DNA from: Actinoallomurus iriomotensis
GTDB taxonomy: Bacteria > Actinomycetota > Actinomycetes > Streptosporangiales > Streptosporangiaceae
Reading direction: 5' to 3'
Length of the DNA: 64,000 nucleotides
NCBI RefSeq assembly: GCF_030269445.1
Contig: NZ_BSTJ01000002.1
Location: forward strand, 558,001-622,000
In this document: positions 7,797 through 16,121 of the stretch, piece after piece
Layout of the letters: each line of letters opens with the position of its first letter
How positions within the stretch are numbered: the stretch's first letter is position 1
Notes under the pieces: generated by a model
What the model saw: only the letters and a program-made list of their open reading frames with translations
Told to the model about the DNA's origin: nothing
Database searches by the model: none
Position numbers and translations under genes: made by a program

Positions 7797-8134
7797 CACA
7801 GGCTCCGTCGATCAGTTGATCGCGAGAGCGATGTCCGGTTTCCACCGATCAGTAGCGCCGCGCCGGTCGCACCGTAGGTGACCGTGGCCGGCACCAGCAG
7901 GCCGCCCACCGCGGCGCCGACGCCGATGTCCTCTTGCCCGGAGGCGGCCCCGGTGGTCGCCGTGACCACCGGCTCAGGCGGTGCCGTTCCGAACGCGCCC
8001 CACGGCCATCGGCCTCGAATTCTCCGGATCGGCAGAATGAAGTGCCACACCGCCACAGCCCTCAACCTTCCGCGAGTCGCGGAGGTCGAAGCTGTCAGCG
8101 AGGAGCGCCGGCGACCCCGACCCCCAACGAACAC
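7796..8134 (-). CDS. Possible small membrane protein downstream of riboswitch 2
   Basis: A 112-codon frame between riboswitch 2 and the NTPase gene, whose stop overlaps the NTPase start region (TGATG). Only the C-terminal half looks protein-like: GVGAAVGGLLVPATVTYGAT followed by GAALLIGG would make one membrane span. The first 50 residues are Arg-rich and do not look like a normal N-terminus, so a shorter product from an internal GTG is possible. I do not recognise it. It may be a remnant of a transporter once controlled by the riboswitch. Confidence 0.3.
   Translation of the reverse strand: MFVGGRGRRRSSLTASTSATRGRLRAVAVWHFILPIRRIRGRWPWGAFGTAPPEPVVTATTGAASGQEDIGVGAAVGGLLVPATVTYGATGAALLIGGNRTSLSRSTDRRSL
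8065..8086. other. GC-rich hairpin 70 bases downstream of riboswitch 2
   Basis: On the minus strand ACCTCCGCG and CGCGG-A-AGGT pair around a 3-base loop with one bulged A. No T-run follows. It could be the expression platform or a weak terminator of riboswitch 2. Confidence 0.35.
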
Positions 8135-8154
8135 GCCTCAGCGTCATCGTTCGG

Positions 8155-8248
8155 GATCGAAGGTCTCGCCCACCCGCCGGCCCGGCCACCGGGAACCTCA
8201 CGGTTCCAGGATGTCGACGACCGGTTCACAGGGCTACTCCCCTTCGAG
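8155..8248 (-). ncRNA. yybP-ykoY manganese riboswitch 2
   Basis: A second yybP-ykoY aptamer on the minus strand. P1 pairs UCGAAGG (8241-8247) with CCUUCGA (8157-8163), flanking the invariant GGGGAGUAGC and GGCGAGACC. The conserved GUCGACAU is followed by CUGG, a hairpin GGAACC-guga-GGUUCC and CCGG. That hairpin differs in sequence from riboswitch 1 but keeps pairing, which is covariation. No recognisable Mn2+ transporter follows directly; the first convincing downstream gene is the P-loop NTPase at 7796. Confidence 0.9.
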
Positions 8249-8390
8249 TTCGCCAGCATACAAGGCGGGGTGTGAGGCAAACGAGCGCTCACCGCTCTCA
8301 CTTCGGCTAATCGGACGGCGGCGTCCGTTAACGTCCCGGCGTACGGCGTGCGAGAACAGTCCCGATCGGCGCCGAAGCATGGAGGCGATC

Positions 8391-9353
8391 TTGAAAGCAG
8401 TCACGATCCAGGCGTTCGGCGGCCCTGAAGGTCTGGCGGTCATCGACCTCCCGGTCCCGGCTCCCGCCGACGGCGAGGTGCTGATCGCCGTGGAGGCGAT
8501 CGGCGTCGGCGGGGTCGACGCCGTGGTCCGCAGCGGCGCTCTCGCCGCGTACGGCTTCCGGGAAGGCCATGTCCCCGGCAGCGAGGTGGCGGGCACCGTC
8601 ACCGCGGTCGGCGGCGGCGTCGACGCCTCATGGATCGGCCGGCGCGTGTGGGCGTTCACCGGCGTGGGCGGCGGCTACGTCGAACACGCCATCGCTCCGG
8701 TCGAGGAGATCCTCGACCTCCCCGCGAACCTGCCGGCCGCCGACGCCGTGACGCTCGGCAGCTCGGGAGTGGTGGCCCACTTCGGGCTCTCCCACGCCCG
8801 TTTCGCCCCTGGCGAGTCGGTGCTGGTGCGCGGCGCGGCCGGCAGCATCGGGATCATGACGGTGCAGCTCGCCGCCCGTGCCGGCGCCGGCGCGGTGGCC
8901 GTCACGACGTCGTCGGCCCAGCGCGGCGATCGGCTGCGCCGGCTCGGCGCGACCCACGTGCTGGACCGCTCCGGCGGGGGAGGCGAGGACGCTCCCGCGG
9001 GCTACGACGTCATCATCGACGTCGTCGCCGGTGCGGACATGTCTTCCTTCTTCGCCCGGCTGAACCCGAACGGTCGCATGGTGGCCGTCGGCGCGGTCGG
9101 CGGCCCGCCGCCGGCGGACTTCGGCATGACGATGATGGCGGCGTTCCAGAAGTCGATGTCGTTCGCCACATTCAGCGCCGCGACGGTGTCCCCGGCCGAT
9201 CGACGCGCCGTACGGACGGAGCAGTTCGCCGCCGCGGGTCGCGGCGAGCTGGAGACGGTGGTGCACGAGCTGCTGCCGTTGGAGCAAGCCGTGCCGGCCC
9301 ATCGGAAGATGGACGCCGGCGAGGTGTTCGGCCGGATCGTGCTGACACCGTGA
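8391..9353 (+). CDS. Zinc-type alcohol dehydrogenase-like (quinone oxidoreductase, MDR) protein
   Basis: 320-aa medium-chain dehydrogenase/reductase. The N-terminal GroES-like part (KAVTIQAFGGPEGL, VPGSEVAGTVTAVG) is followed by a Rossmann domain with VLVRGAAGSIGIMTVQLA. The zinc-binding cysteines of classical alcohol dehydrogenases are absent, as in zeta-crystallin-like quinone oxidoreductases, so NADPH-dependent reduction of a small carbonyl or quinone is likely. I chose the TTG at 8391 because GGAGG lies five bases upstream and the family usually starts MKAV; the open frame back to 7878 is only noise over the riboswitch region. Confidence 0.9.
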   Translation: MKAVTIQAFGGPEGLAVIDLPVPAPADGEVLIAVEAIGVGGVDAVVRSGALAAYGFREGHVPGSEVAGTVTAVGGGVDASWIGRRVWAFTGVGGGYVEHAIAPVEEILDLPANLPAADAVTLGSSGVVAHFGLSHARFAPGESVLVRGAAGSIGIMTVQLAARAGAGAVAVTTSSAQRGDRLRRLGATHVLDRSGGGGEDAPAGYDVIIDVVAGADMSSFFARLNPNGRMVAVGAVGGPPPADFGMTMMAAFQKSMSFATFSAATVSPADRRAVRTEQFAAAGRGELETVVHELLPLEQAVPAHRKMDAGEVFGRIVLTP

Positions 9354-9402
9354 CCCCCGCGGTTCACACGGCCGAGAGGGGCGCGCTTCCACGGGCCGGC
9401 TC

Positions 9403-9720
9403 GTGGTATCACCTGTCGATGTGACGCTGGCGAGAAAGGGAACGCGGATCATCGTCGTCGACGGTGAGCGGTTCCGCTGGGTCGTCGCTCCGGATGACGA
9501 GCCGGGCCTGGCGATCGTCGTCGAGCGGGCCGACGGACCCGGCCGGCGGATGGTCACGTGGGTCGAGCACGGCACGGTCGTCGCACCCGGACTGGTCGCG
9601 TGGGTCATCCGCGAAGCGCTCGGACAGGGCTGGACTCCTCGGGAGCGCGGCCGGCAGGTCACCTTCCGGGTCCAGGACGCCGACCGCACCGTGCTCATCC
9701 GGTGGCCGCCCGGCCCGTAG
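9403..9720 (+). CDS. Conserved hypothetical protein
   Basis: 105-aa acidic/basic protein from GTG 9403, or 99 aa from GTG 9421. It starts with a short beta-rich core (GTRIIVVDGERFRWVV, APDDEPGLAIVVE) and ends QVTFRVQDADRTVLIRWPPG. It has no signal, membrane span or catalytic motif. Codon usage is typical of the neighbours. Similar small proteins occur singly in Streptosporangiales and streptomycetes; I do not know a function. It is separated from the MDR gene by about 50 bases and convergent with the oxidase gene. Confidence 0.7.
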   Translation: MVSPVDVTLARKGTRIIVVDGERFRWVVAPDDEPGLAIVVERADGPGRRMVTWVEHGTVVAPGLVAWVIREALGQGWTPRERGRQVTFRVQDADRTVLIRWPPGP

Positions 9721-9739
9721 GACCCGGGAGCCGGCGGCG

Positions 9740-11164
9740 TCAGCGGCCGGAGATCAGGCCGGCCAGCCGGGCGTACGCCGACGTGCGGTCCCCGCCGCGG
9801 TCGCGGTTCTCCCGGCGGTCGGCGGTGCGGTACAGCGCGTAGATCAGTTGTACGCCCATCCACCGCAGCGGTTCCGGTTCCCACGGGCGGACCCGGCGGC
9901 CGACCCACGGCAGCGTGGTCAGTTCCGTGTCCTCGCGCAGGATCAGGTCGCGCAGCGTACGGCCGGCCAGGTTGGTCGTCGCCACGCCCGTGCCCACGTA
10001 ACCGCCCGCCCAGCCCACGCCCGTCTCGTGGTCGACGTGCGCCGTCGAGCACCAGTCGCGCGGTACGCCCAGCACGCCGCACCAGGCGTGCTCGATCGTC
10101 GTGTCGGCCGCCGCCGGAAACAGCGCGGCGAGCATCCGCGCGAGCGCGGTGACCGTCTGCGGCTGGGTCGCGCCCCGCCGGTCCCAGCCCGAGCCGAACC
10201 GGTACGGTACGCCGCGCCCGCCGAGGGCGATCCGGCCGTCCGCGGTGCGCTGCGCGTAGATGTACGCGTGAGCGTGGTCGCCGAGCAGCTCACAGCCCGT
10301 CCAGCCGATGCGCTCCCAGGTGTCCTCGGGAAGCGGCGCGGTGACGATCATCGAGCTGTTCATCGGCAGCCACTGCCGCCGCTGGCCCGCCAGTCCGGCG
10401 GTGAAACCCTCCGTCGCCCGGATCACGTACTCCGCGCGCACGTCTCCCCTGGCGGTCACCGCCACGGCCGGGCGTCCCTCCGAACGCGGGCGGATCTCGG
10501 TGACCGTCGTGCCCTCGAAGATGTCCACGCCGAGTCCGGCGACGACGCGCGCCAGGCCCTGGACGAGCCGGGCCGGTTGCACCCGCGCGCAGTGCGGGCT
10601 GTACGTCGCGTCGAGCGCGCCGGCGACGCGCAGCCGTTCCTCCCGCTCATCGGGTGAGAGCAGGCGCAGGTCGGCCTCGGTGAAACCCTGGTCGCGCGCC
10701 GCGGCGAGCTCGGCGTGCAGCCGGCGCCGCTGGGCCGGGTTGGTCGCGACGTTCAGCACGCCGGACTTGACGATGTCGGCCTCGATGCCCTCGGCGGAGG
10801 CGACCCGGATGACCTCGTCGACCGCTCCGAACATGGCCCGCTGCTGCGCCACGACCGCCGCCTCGCCGCGGTCGCGGGCGTACCGCGTGGCGGAGCCGGC
10901 CAGCTCGGCGGTCAGCCAGCCCCCGTTGCGCCCGGAGGCGCCGAACCCGGCGAACTCCCGCTCCAGCACCGCGATTCGCAGCGAAGGCCGCGCGCGCTTC
11001 AGGTAGTAGGCGGTCCACAGACCGGTGAACCCGCCGCCGACCACGCACACGTCGTACTCACGCGCGCCAGGCAGCGGGGCGCGGGCGGACGGCAGGCCGG
11101 CCTGGCGGTACCAGAAGGAGACCTCGCCGTTCACGAAACCGGAGCCCACTCGCGGATCAGCCAC
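9740..11164 (-). CDS. FAD-dependent oxidoreductase (DAO/PuuB-like)
   Basis: 474-aa flavoprotein of the D-amino-acid oxidase fold. The dinucleotide-binding motif is DVCVVGGGFTGLWTAYYLK with the acidic end VLEREFAGFGASGRNGGW; SGRNGG is typical of the gamma-glutamylputrescine oxidase/DadA-like branch. The C-terminal GWAGGYVGTGVATTNLAGR closes the FAD site. I chose the GTG at 11164 with GGAGGG upstream. It probably oxidises an amine or amino acid; no permease or transaminase is adjacent to narrow this down. It is divergent from the sedolisin gene. Confidence 0.88.
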   Translation of the reverse strand: MADPRVGSGFVNGEVSFWYRQAGLPSARAPLPGAREYDVCVVGGGFTGLWTAYYLKRARPSLRIAVLEREFAGFGASGRNGGWLTAELAGSATRYARDRGEAAVVAQQRAMFGAVDEVIRVASAEGIEADIVKSGVLNVATNPAQRRRLHAELAAARDQGFTEADLRLLSPDEREERLRVAGALDATYSPHCARVQPARLVQGLARVVAGLGVDIFEGTTVTEIRPRSEGRPAVAVTARGDVRAEYVIRATEGFTAGLAGQRRQWLPMNSSMIVTAPLPEDTWERIGWTGCELLGDHAHAYIYAQRTADGRIALGGRGVPYRFGSGWDRRGATQPQTVTALARMLAALFPAAADTTIEHAWCGVLGVPRDWCSTAHVDHETGVGWAGGYVGTGVATTNLAGRTLRDLILREDTELTTLPWVGRRVRPWEPEPLRWMGVQLIYALYRTADRRENRDRGGDRTSAYARLAGLISGR

Positions 11165-11499
11165 GAAGCACCCTCCAAGCACCAAACCGCAACGAACGAT
11201 ACAGCTCAGGCCGAAAAGTCGCACGAGGTCGGCGGCACCGTACGGGCACAGCGTGCGTCTGACGACATAGCTGTATACGACCGAAAAAAGTCCGTTTCTA
11301 GGTTCTTCGAAGTGTTGCTAGTACGTTTTGCGTTCTGTCAAGGTATCGGTGCACACGTACCAGGTGTAGCGGGGCGGCTACCGGGCTCCGTACCGGCCGC
11401 CCACCGGTCGCGAGGCCCACGGGCCGGCACCGCGGGGAAACCGGCGTCGACAGGCCAGGACGTGCGCGACGAACCACAATCAGGGAACAGGGGAGATCC
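11165..11499. other. Intergenic divergent promoter region
   Basis: 335 bases between the oxidoreductase and sedolisin genes. The middle (about 11200-11345) is unusually AT-rich for this genome and includes an A-run near 11284, so promoters for both directions probably lie here. I find no convincing palindrome or small gene. The sedolisin ribosome site GGGGAG lies just before 11500. Confidence 0.5.
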
Positions 11500-13248
11500 G
11501 TGCGTAATCGCCGGACCGCAATGCTCCGCGTCCTGCTCGCGCTCACGGTGTTGAGCGGGTGCGGGGGCTCGGGGCACTCGAGCAAGCCGTCATCGACGCC
11601 GGTCGACGGCCCGTCCGTCCAGTACACCCCGCTGAACCTCGGCCTGCCCAAGGAGGCGCTGAACGCGCCCGTCACCGGGAAGGTCCCCAGCGACAGGACC
11701 CTGCACATCGGCGTCACGCTCAAGATCAGCGACGCGACGTGGAAGCAGCTCGGCCACGGCAAGAGCACCACCGACGGCGCCAAGGGCCTCGCCGGCAAGC
11801 TGGGCGTCAGCGACGAAGAGCTGAAGAAGCTCAACCAGTACTTCGCCAGCGCGCACATCCAGGCCAAGCCCAGCAAGACGCGTACGAGCCTGACGTTCGA
11901 CGCCAAGGCGGGCGTGGCGGGCCAGCTCCTGAAGACCTCGTTCGTGACGCACAAGCTCAAGGGCCGGAGCTTCTTCACGCCCGACCCGGCGCACCCGCCG
12001 ATGGTCCCCACGCAGGTCGCGGGCTACATCCTGTCCGTCACGGGCCTGGACAGCTACAGCGAGGCGCCGCACTCCCGTGCCATGGCGTCGACGCCGCTGG
12101 CCACGCCCACGAGGGCCGGGCAGTGCCCGCAGTTCCCGCAGCGGATCGCGTCGAACCAGAAGGTCGCCGCCGCGTACGGCTATGACAAGCTCTGGCAGCA
12201 GGGCTGGCACGGCGAGAACATGACCATCAACCTCGTGGAGATGGACGGGTACGACCCGACCGACATCCAGAAGTACGTCGCCTGCACCGGGGCCCACATC
12301 TCCCTGCAGAACGTCAACCTCGGCGCCTCCGCCCCCACGCCCGGCGGCGAGGCGACGCTGGACATCGAGATGATCGCCGGCCTGGCCCCGAACGCCCGCA
12401 TCGTCGACTACCAGGAGGACCCCGCGCTGCTGAGCACCGGCTCCGGGACCGACTCCTGGACGGCCTTCAACAACGCCCTGCAGCGCATCATCGACGACAA
12501 CTCCGACAACCCCCGGCCGGGCAGCGCCGTCAGCATCAGCCTGGGCGGCTCGGAGGGTTACATGTCGCAGGCCACCATGCAGGCGGTGGACCAGAACCTG
12601 CGCATCCTGACCCAGGCCGAGCACATGACCGTCTACGTCGCCACCGGTGACTGCGGCGCGTACGGCGACCGGGTGTACGGGCCGCTCGACGTGTCCTTCC
12701 CGTCGACGTCCTCCTGGGCGGTCGCGGTCGGCGGCACCCACATGCAGTTCGCCCCGACGGGCGCCCGCACGCTGGAGGAGGTCTGGTCGGACCGGTCGGA
12801 CCTGTCCAAGTGCGAGAACCAGTGGGGCAGCGGCGGCGGCGTCAGCAAGGTCTTCCCCAAGCCGTGGTACCAGACCGCGCCGGGCGTGCAGAACCAGTAC
12901 AGCACCGGCTACCGGCAGGTGCCGGACGTGTCGGCGGCCGCGATCGACCTGCCGGTGGTCTACCGCGGCCAGTGGGTCGGGTTCGGCGGCACGAGCGCGG
13001 CCACCCCGATCTGGGCGGCCGGGATGACGCTGGTGAACCAGGGCCTGCTGACCCGCAAGCGCGTCTTCTGGTACGGGCCGGACACCTTCTACCACGTGGT
13101 CGGGCAGGGCGGCGCCAACACCCCGTACTTCGACGTGGCGACGGGCAACAACCTCTACTACCCCGCGACCGCCGGCTACGACCTGTCGACCGGCCTGGGC
13201 ACCCCCAACGCCCCGAACCTGTTCAACATCCTGCTGAACTCGAACTGA
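11500..13248 (+). CDS. S53 (sedolisin/kumamolisin) family acid serine protease, lipoprotein
   Basis: 582-aa secreted protease precursor. A lipobox-like VLSGCGG near residue 20 suggests membrane anchoring. Residues about 45-185 form a Pro-kumamolisin activation domain and the rest is the S53 catalytic domain. Catalytic Glu284 and Asp288 are in GGEATLDIEMIAG, the oxyanion Asp384 in ATGDCGAYG, and Ser499 in GFGGTSAATP. The C-terminal YDLSTGLGTPNAP is the usual calcium-site segment. All key residues are present, so it should be an active endopeptidase favouring low pH. GTG start with GGGGAG upstream. Confidence 0.95.
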   Translation: MRNRRTAMLRVLLALTVLSGCGGSGHSSKPSSTPVDGPSVQYTPLNLGLPKEALNAPVTGKVPSDRTLHIGVTLKISDATWKQLGHGKSTTDGAKGLAGKLGVSDEELKKLNQYFASAHIQAKPSKTRTSLTFDAKAGVAGQLLKTSFVTHKLKGRSFFTPDPAHPPMVPTQVAGYILSVTGLDSYSEAPHSRAMASTPLATPTRAGQCPQFPQRIASNQKVAAAYGYDKLWQQGWHGENMTINLVEMDGYDPTDIQKYVACTGAHISLQNVNLGASAPTPGGEATLDIEMIAGLAPNARIVDYQEDPALLSTGSGTDSWTAFNNALQRIIDDNSDNPRPGSAVSISLGGSEGYMSQATMQAVDQNLRILTQAEHMTVYVATGDCGAYGDRVYGPLDVSFPSTSSWAVAVGGTHMQFAPTGARTLEEVWSDRSDLSKCENQWGSGGGVSKVFPKPWYQTAPGVQNQYSTGYRQVPDVSAAAIDLPVVYRGQWVGFGGTSAATPIWAAGMTLVNQGLLTRKRVFWYGPDTFYHVVGQGGANTPYFDVATGNNLYYPATAGYDLSTGLGTPNAPNLFNILLNSN

Positions 13249-13270
13249 GCCGGCGGGCAGGAGTCCGCTC

Positions 13271-13306
13271 CCGGTGCGGGGCCGTCACCGTACGGCCGCG
13301 CACCGG
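13271..13306. terminator. Bidirectional terminator hairpin
   Basis: Fifteen-base arms at 13271-13285 and 13292-13306 with one mismatch (CCGGTGCGGGGCCGT against ACGGCCGCGCACCGG) and a 6-base loop, between the convergent sedolisin and thioesterase genes. Confidence 0.7.
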
Positions 13307-13325
13307 TCCCCGCGGCAGGTGACGC

Positions 13326-13961
13326 TCACAGGTCCGGGTCGGTGTCCTTGGCGCTGGCCACCGGCCGCAGCGGTTTGCGCAACGGCACGATCATCATGCT
13401 GAAGTCGGCCGAGGCGATGACCCGCTCCTCCACGTCGGTCACCCGGCACTCGACGACGATGAGCTGACGCCCCGCCTTGAGAAGGTCGGCCCGCGCGAAC
13501 ACCGTGTCGCCGTGCGGCCGCCCCAGGTAACGCACGTGCAGGTCGGCGGTGACCAGGCTCTGCCGCCCCGGTTCGAACCCGCTCCCCCGCGCCGCCGCCG
13601 TGCCCGCCGCCACGTCGATCAGCGTGGCGATCGCGCCGCCGTGCAGGTTGCCCGTGCTGTTGAACGCCTCCGGGCGTACCGGCATGGACAGGACGGCGTA
13701 GTCGTCCCCCATCTCCACGATCTCCAGGCCGAGCAGGTCGTGCAGCGGTGTGTCCCGGCGGAGCGCGGAACGCACGAACTCCCGGTCGGACTCGGGCAGG
13801 TCGACGATCCGGACCGTGCCGGAGGGCATCTCCGGCTGCCTGACCCGTTTGATCTCCGGCCGACCGGCCGCCGGGTCGCCGACGGCCGGCGCGTCGGTCA
13901 TCTGCCGGTCCGGCGTCTGCCGCTCCGGCGTCTCCTGGTCCGCCATGTGCTGGTCCGTCAT
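13326..13961 (-). CDS. PaaI/hotdog-fold thioesterase
   Basis: 211-aa protein. The last 140 residues form a hotdog domain with the family signature NLHGGAIATLIDVAAGTAA, in which the HGG turn binds CoA and an Asp/Glu on the helix is catalytic; ADLHVRYLGRP follows as the conserved strand. The first 45 residues are Gln/Pro-rich and probably disordered. It likely hydrolyses an aryl- or acyl-CoA thioester. It stands alone, convergent with the protease gene, with GGAGTCC shortly upstream of the ATG at 13961. The physiological substrate is unknown. Confidence 0.85.
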   Translation of the reverse strand: MTDQHMADQETPERQTPDRQMTDAPAVGDPAAGRPEIKRVRQPEMPSGTVRIVDLPESDREFVRSALRRDTPLHDLLGLEIVEMGDDYAVLSMPVRPEAFNSTGNLHGGAIATLIDVAAGTAAARGSGFEPGRQSLVTADLHVRYLGRPHGDTVFARADLLKAGRQLIVVECRVTDVEERVIASADFSMMIVPLRKPLRPVASAKDTDPDL

Positions 13962-14330
13962 AGGACTCCTTCGACTCGCGCCGACGTCTTCACGCCCACG
14001 ACGTGCGTACCCCGCTCACCGGGCACCGCCCCAGGATCCCAGCTTCCTGGACACCGCGCCCGTTCTGGACGCGGCCACGCCCCGGTATCGGCCGGTGCGC
14101 GGAACACGTCTCTCACGTGCGAAAACGCCGGTGACGCCACTCGATCGCCAGTCGATCGTCCGAAATGACGGCGTCCACGCCGACACGCCGCGCAATGTAA
14201 TTAATTTGCAACCTCCACTTCGGCGAAACAGCCAGAACCCACCCCGATTTCGTTGCAGAGTGCCTGGATCTGATACTTCTACGGGGCAGCATCAGACATA
14301 CGGATAGATACAGGGCGAAGGGGATCCGCC
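13962..14330. other. Intergenic region upstream of hypothetical gene 14331
   Basis: About 370 bases without a supported gene. The stretch 14190-14320 is AT-rich (ATGTAATTAATTTGC and later GATACT- and GATAGATAC-like hexamers), consistent with a promoter for the downstream gene. GATCG and CGATC copies near 14145-14160 make a weak inverted repeat. Nothing else is evident. Confidence 0.4.
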
Positions 14331-14912
14331 ATGAGACATGCGCGTGACGAGGTGACCACGGCCGTCGAGGCCGCCACCCGTATCCTCTCGATCAGCGGGC
14401 GTTCCGAACCTCCCGAATTCGAGAATCCCGACGTGAGCTGGGGAGAACTGGCGAGCGAAGGCGTCTGGGCGCCGACGCGCGACGGACAGCGCGTCCACAT
14501 CGGCGTCGCGGGGGCGGCCGCCGAGGACCGTCTGGCCAGCGTGATCAGGCCCAGCATGCGCGTCTTCCCGGGGCTGGAAACCGAGACCGACGTCATCGGC
14601 CAGACCACGACGGCCGGCGTCCGGTTCATCACCGTGTTGCACGGACCCGGCGCACCGGAGGAGTTCCGGTTCCCGCTCCGGCTCGGCGAGGGCCTCTCGC
14701 TGGACCCCACGCCCTCGGGCGGGTACGACGTGGTCCACGACCGCTACGGAGCGACGGTCGGCCGGTTCTACTCTCCCTGGGGCTACGACTCGCTGTACCG
14801 CGCGATCCCCGCGGAGTACCACCTGGAGGGCACGACGATCGTGATGACGGTGCGGCACCGGGACGCCGACGCCCTCTACCCGGTGCTCGCGGACCCCCAC
14901 TACGCACGCTGA
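14331..14912 (+). CDS. Hypothetical protein
   Basis: 193-aa protein with ATG 14331 and AGGGG upstream. It has no signal peptide or long hydrophobic stretch. Beta-rich segments such as RVHIGVAGAAAEDRLASVIR, TTTAGVRFITVLHGPGAPEE and LEGTTIVMTVRHRDADALYP suggest a secreted-like or surface beta domain, but export is not supported. Codon bias is normal, so it is a genuine gene. Similar actinomycete proteins often end YPVLADPHY. Function unknown. Confidence 0.7.
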   Translation: MRHARDEVTTAVEAATRILSISGRSEPPEFENPDVSWGELASEGVWAPTRDGQRVHIGVAGAAAEDRLASVIRPSMRVFPGLETETDVIGQTTTAGVRFITVLHGPGAPEEFRFPLRLGEGLSLDPTPSGGYDVVHDRYGATVGRFYSPWGYDSLYRAIPAEYHLEGTTIVMTVRHRDADALYPVLADPHYAR

Positions 14913-14996
14913 CGAGCGGAACGCGCCGCGTACCGTGACGGTAGTGGCAGGATTAACGGCGACGCCGGCGTCGGGCCGACGCGAACGGGAGCCCCA

Positions 14997-15560
14997 GTGC
15001 TTTTCAGTCATGACACCGAGCACGCGCTCGGCAACGTGGTCGAGCTGGTCAACACCGGACCGGCGGCGACCGGTGACGAGCACCTGTCCGACCTCGTGGC
15101 GCTCCAGTCACTGGTCGAGCGCTGCGAGGTCAGCGACGTCCGCGACCTCGACGGCGACGACCTGGAGGCGGTCCTGCGCCTGCGCGACCGGTTCCACGAC
15201 GTCTTCCGCACGCCGGACGACACCGGGCTGACCGTACGCCGGATCAACGCGATCATCGCCGAGGCGCGGACGATGCCGCACCTGACCGACCACGACGACT
15301 ACGACTGGCACGTGCACTTCTCCGCCCCCGGCTCGCAGCTGGCCGAGCGCCTCGCCGCGGAGTGCGGCATCGCGCTCGCCTTCGTGGTGGCCGCCGGCGA
15401 GCTCGACCGGCTGCGCGTCTGCGAGGCCCCGGACTGCGACCGCGTGCTGGTCGACCTGTCCCGCAACCGCTGCCGCCGCTACTGCGACAGCCGTACGTGC
15501 GGCAACCGCATGCACGTGGCGGCCTACCGGGCGCGCCAGCGCGAGGCGGCCGCGGGCTGA
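14997..15560 (+). CDS. CGNR zinc-finger / ABATE domain transcriptional regulator
   Basis: 187-aa DNA-binding protein. The N-terminal 130 residues match the ABATE ligand-like domain (HDTEHALGNVVELVNT at the start). The C-terminus is a CGNR zinc finger: cysteines in VCEAPDCDRVLVDLSRN, RCRRYCDSRTCGNRMHVAAY and a basic helix. This family regulates stress or catabolic genes in actinomycetes, with few targets known. GTG start with GGGAG seven bases upstream. Its 3' end overlaps the convergent Rieske gene by 37 bases. Confidence 0.9.
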   Translation: MLFSHDTEHALGNVVELVNTGPAATGDEHLSDLVALQSLVERCEVSDVRDLDGDDLEAVLRLRDRFHDVFRTPDDTGLTVRRINAIIAEARTMPHLTDHDDYDWHVHFSAPGSQLAERLAAECGIALAFVVAAGELDRLRVCEAPDCDRVLVDLSRNRCRRYCDSRTCGNRMHVAAYRARQREAAAG

Positions 15561-16003
15561 GCCGCCGGCTTCGGTAAGCGGCGAGCGCCCCACGAGCGGC
15601 GCGGGATCTTCCGCGGGCGCCGCGAGACGTAGACGAGACCGTCGCTCACCAGCACGTCGTGGACGGGCACTCCGTGGCGGGGCGGCCCGCCGCGCACCGC
15701 GCCGCCGTCCAGGGCGAACCGGCCGCCGTGCAGCGGGCACTCCAGGCAGTCGTCGACGATCGCGCCCTTCACCAGGAGCGCGCCGGCGTGCGGGCAGCGC
15801 AGCCCGAGGGCGTAGAGGGCGCCGCGGGAGCGGCACAGCACGACGGGCAACCCGTCGACGCGGCGGATCTCGCCGTCGGCCAGATCGCCGTCCGCGCACA
15901 CCAGGACCAGCCCCGCGTCGTCGCGGCGGCGGCGTCTCAGCATCCCCGCGACGCGCAGCATGATGCCGTGATCCTCTCGCACATCAACGGCGCGATCCAG
16001 CAT
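15524..16003 (-). CDS. Rieske [2Fe-2S] domain protein
   Basis: About 159-aa soluble ferredoxin-like protein. The two Rieske boxes are CPHAG and CPLHGG, spaced 16 residues apart, giving the two Cys and two His cluster ligands (GLRCPHAGALLVKGAIVDD, then CLECPLHGGRFALDGG). It is probably an electron carrier or small dioxygenase-type ferredoxin. The start is uncertain: ATG 16003 lacks a good ribosome site and an ATG about 14 codons downstream is possible. The C-terminal 30 residues are basic and overlap the CGNR gene on the other strand. Confidence 0.8.
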   Translation of the reverse strand: MLDRAVDVREDHGIMLRVAGMLRRRRRDDAGLVLVCADGDLADGEIRRVDGLPVVLCRSRGALYALGLRCPHAGALLVKGAIVDDCLECPLHGGRFALDGGAVRGGPPRHGVPVHDVLVSDGLVYVSRRPRKIPRRSWGARRLPKPAAQPAAASRWRAR

Positions 16004-16121
16004 GGTGGGGCCCGAGCGTGAGCGAGATCTCGAACGCGATTCGGTCCCGGGGGCCCCTCTTCGGTCGCCGCGCCCCCGGCCGGACGGATAATCTCTTTTC
16101 TCACGTAACGGGCATAGTCCC

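Noticed and set aside
7878-8390. N-terminal 170 residues upstream of the MDR gene as coding
   Set aside because: The plus-strand frame crosses riboswitch 2 and is Pro/Arg-rich; the MDR family begins at TTG 8391 with a ribosome site.
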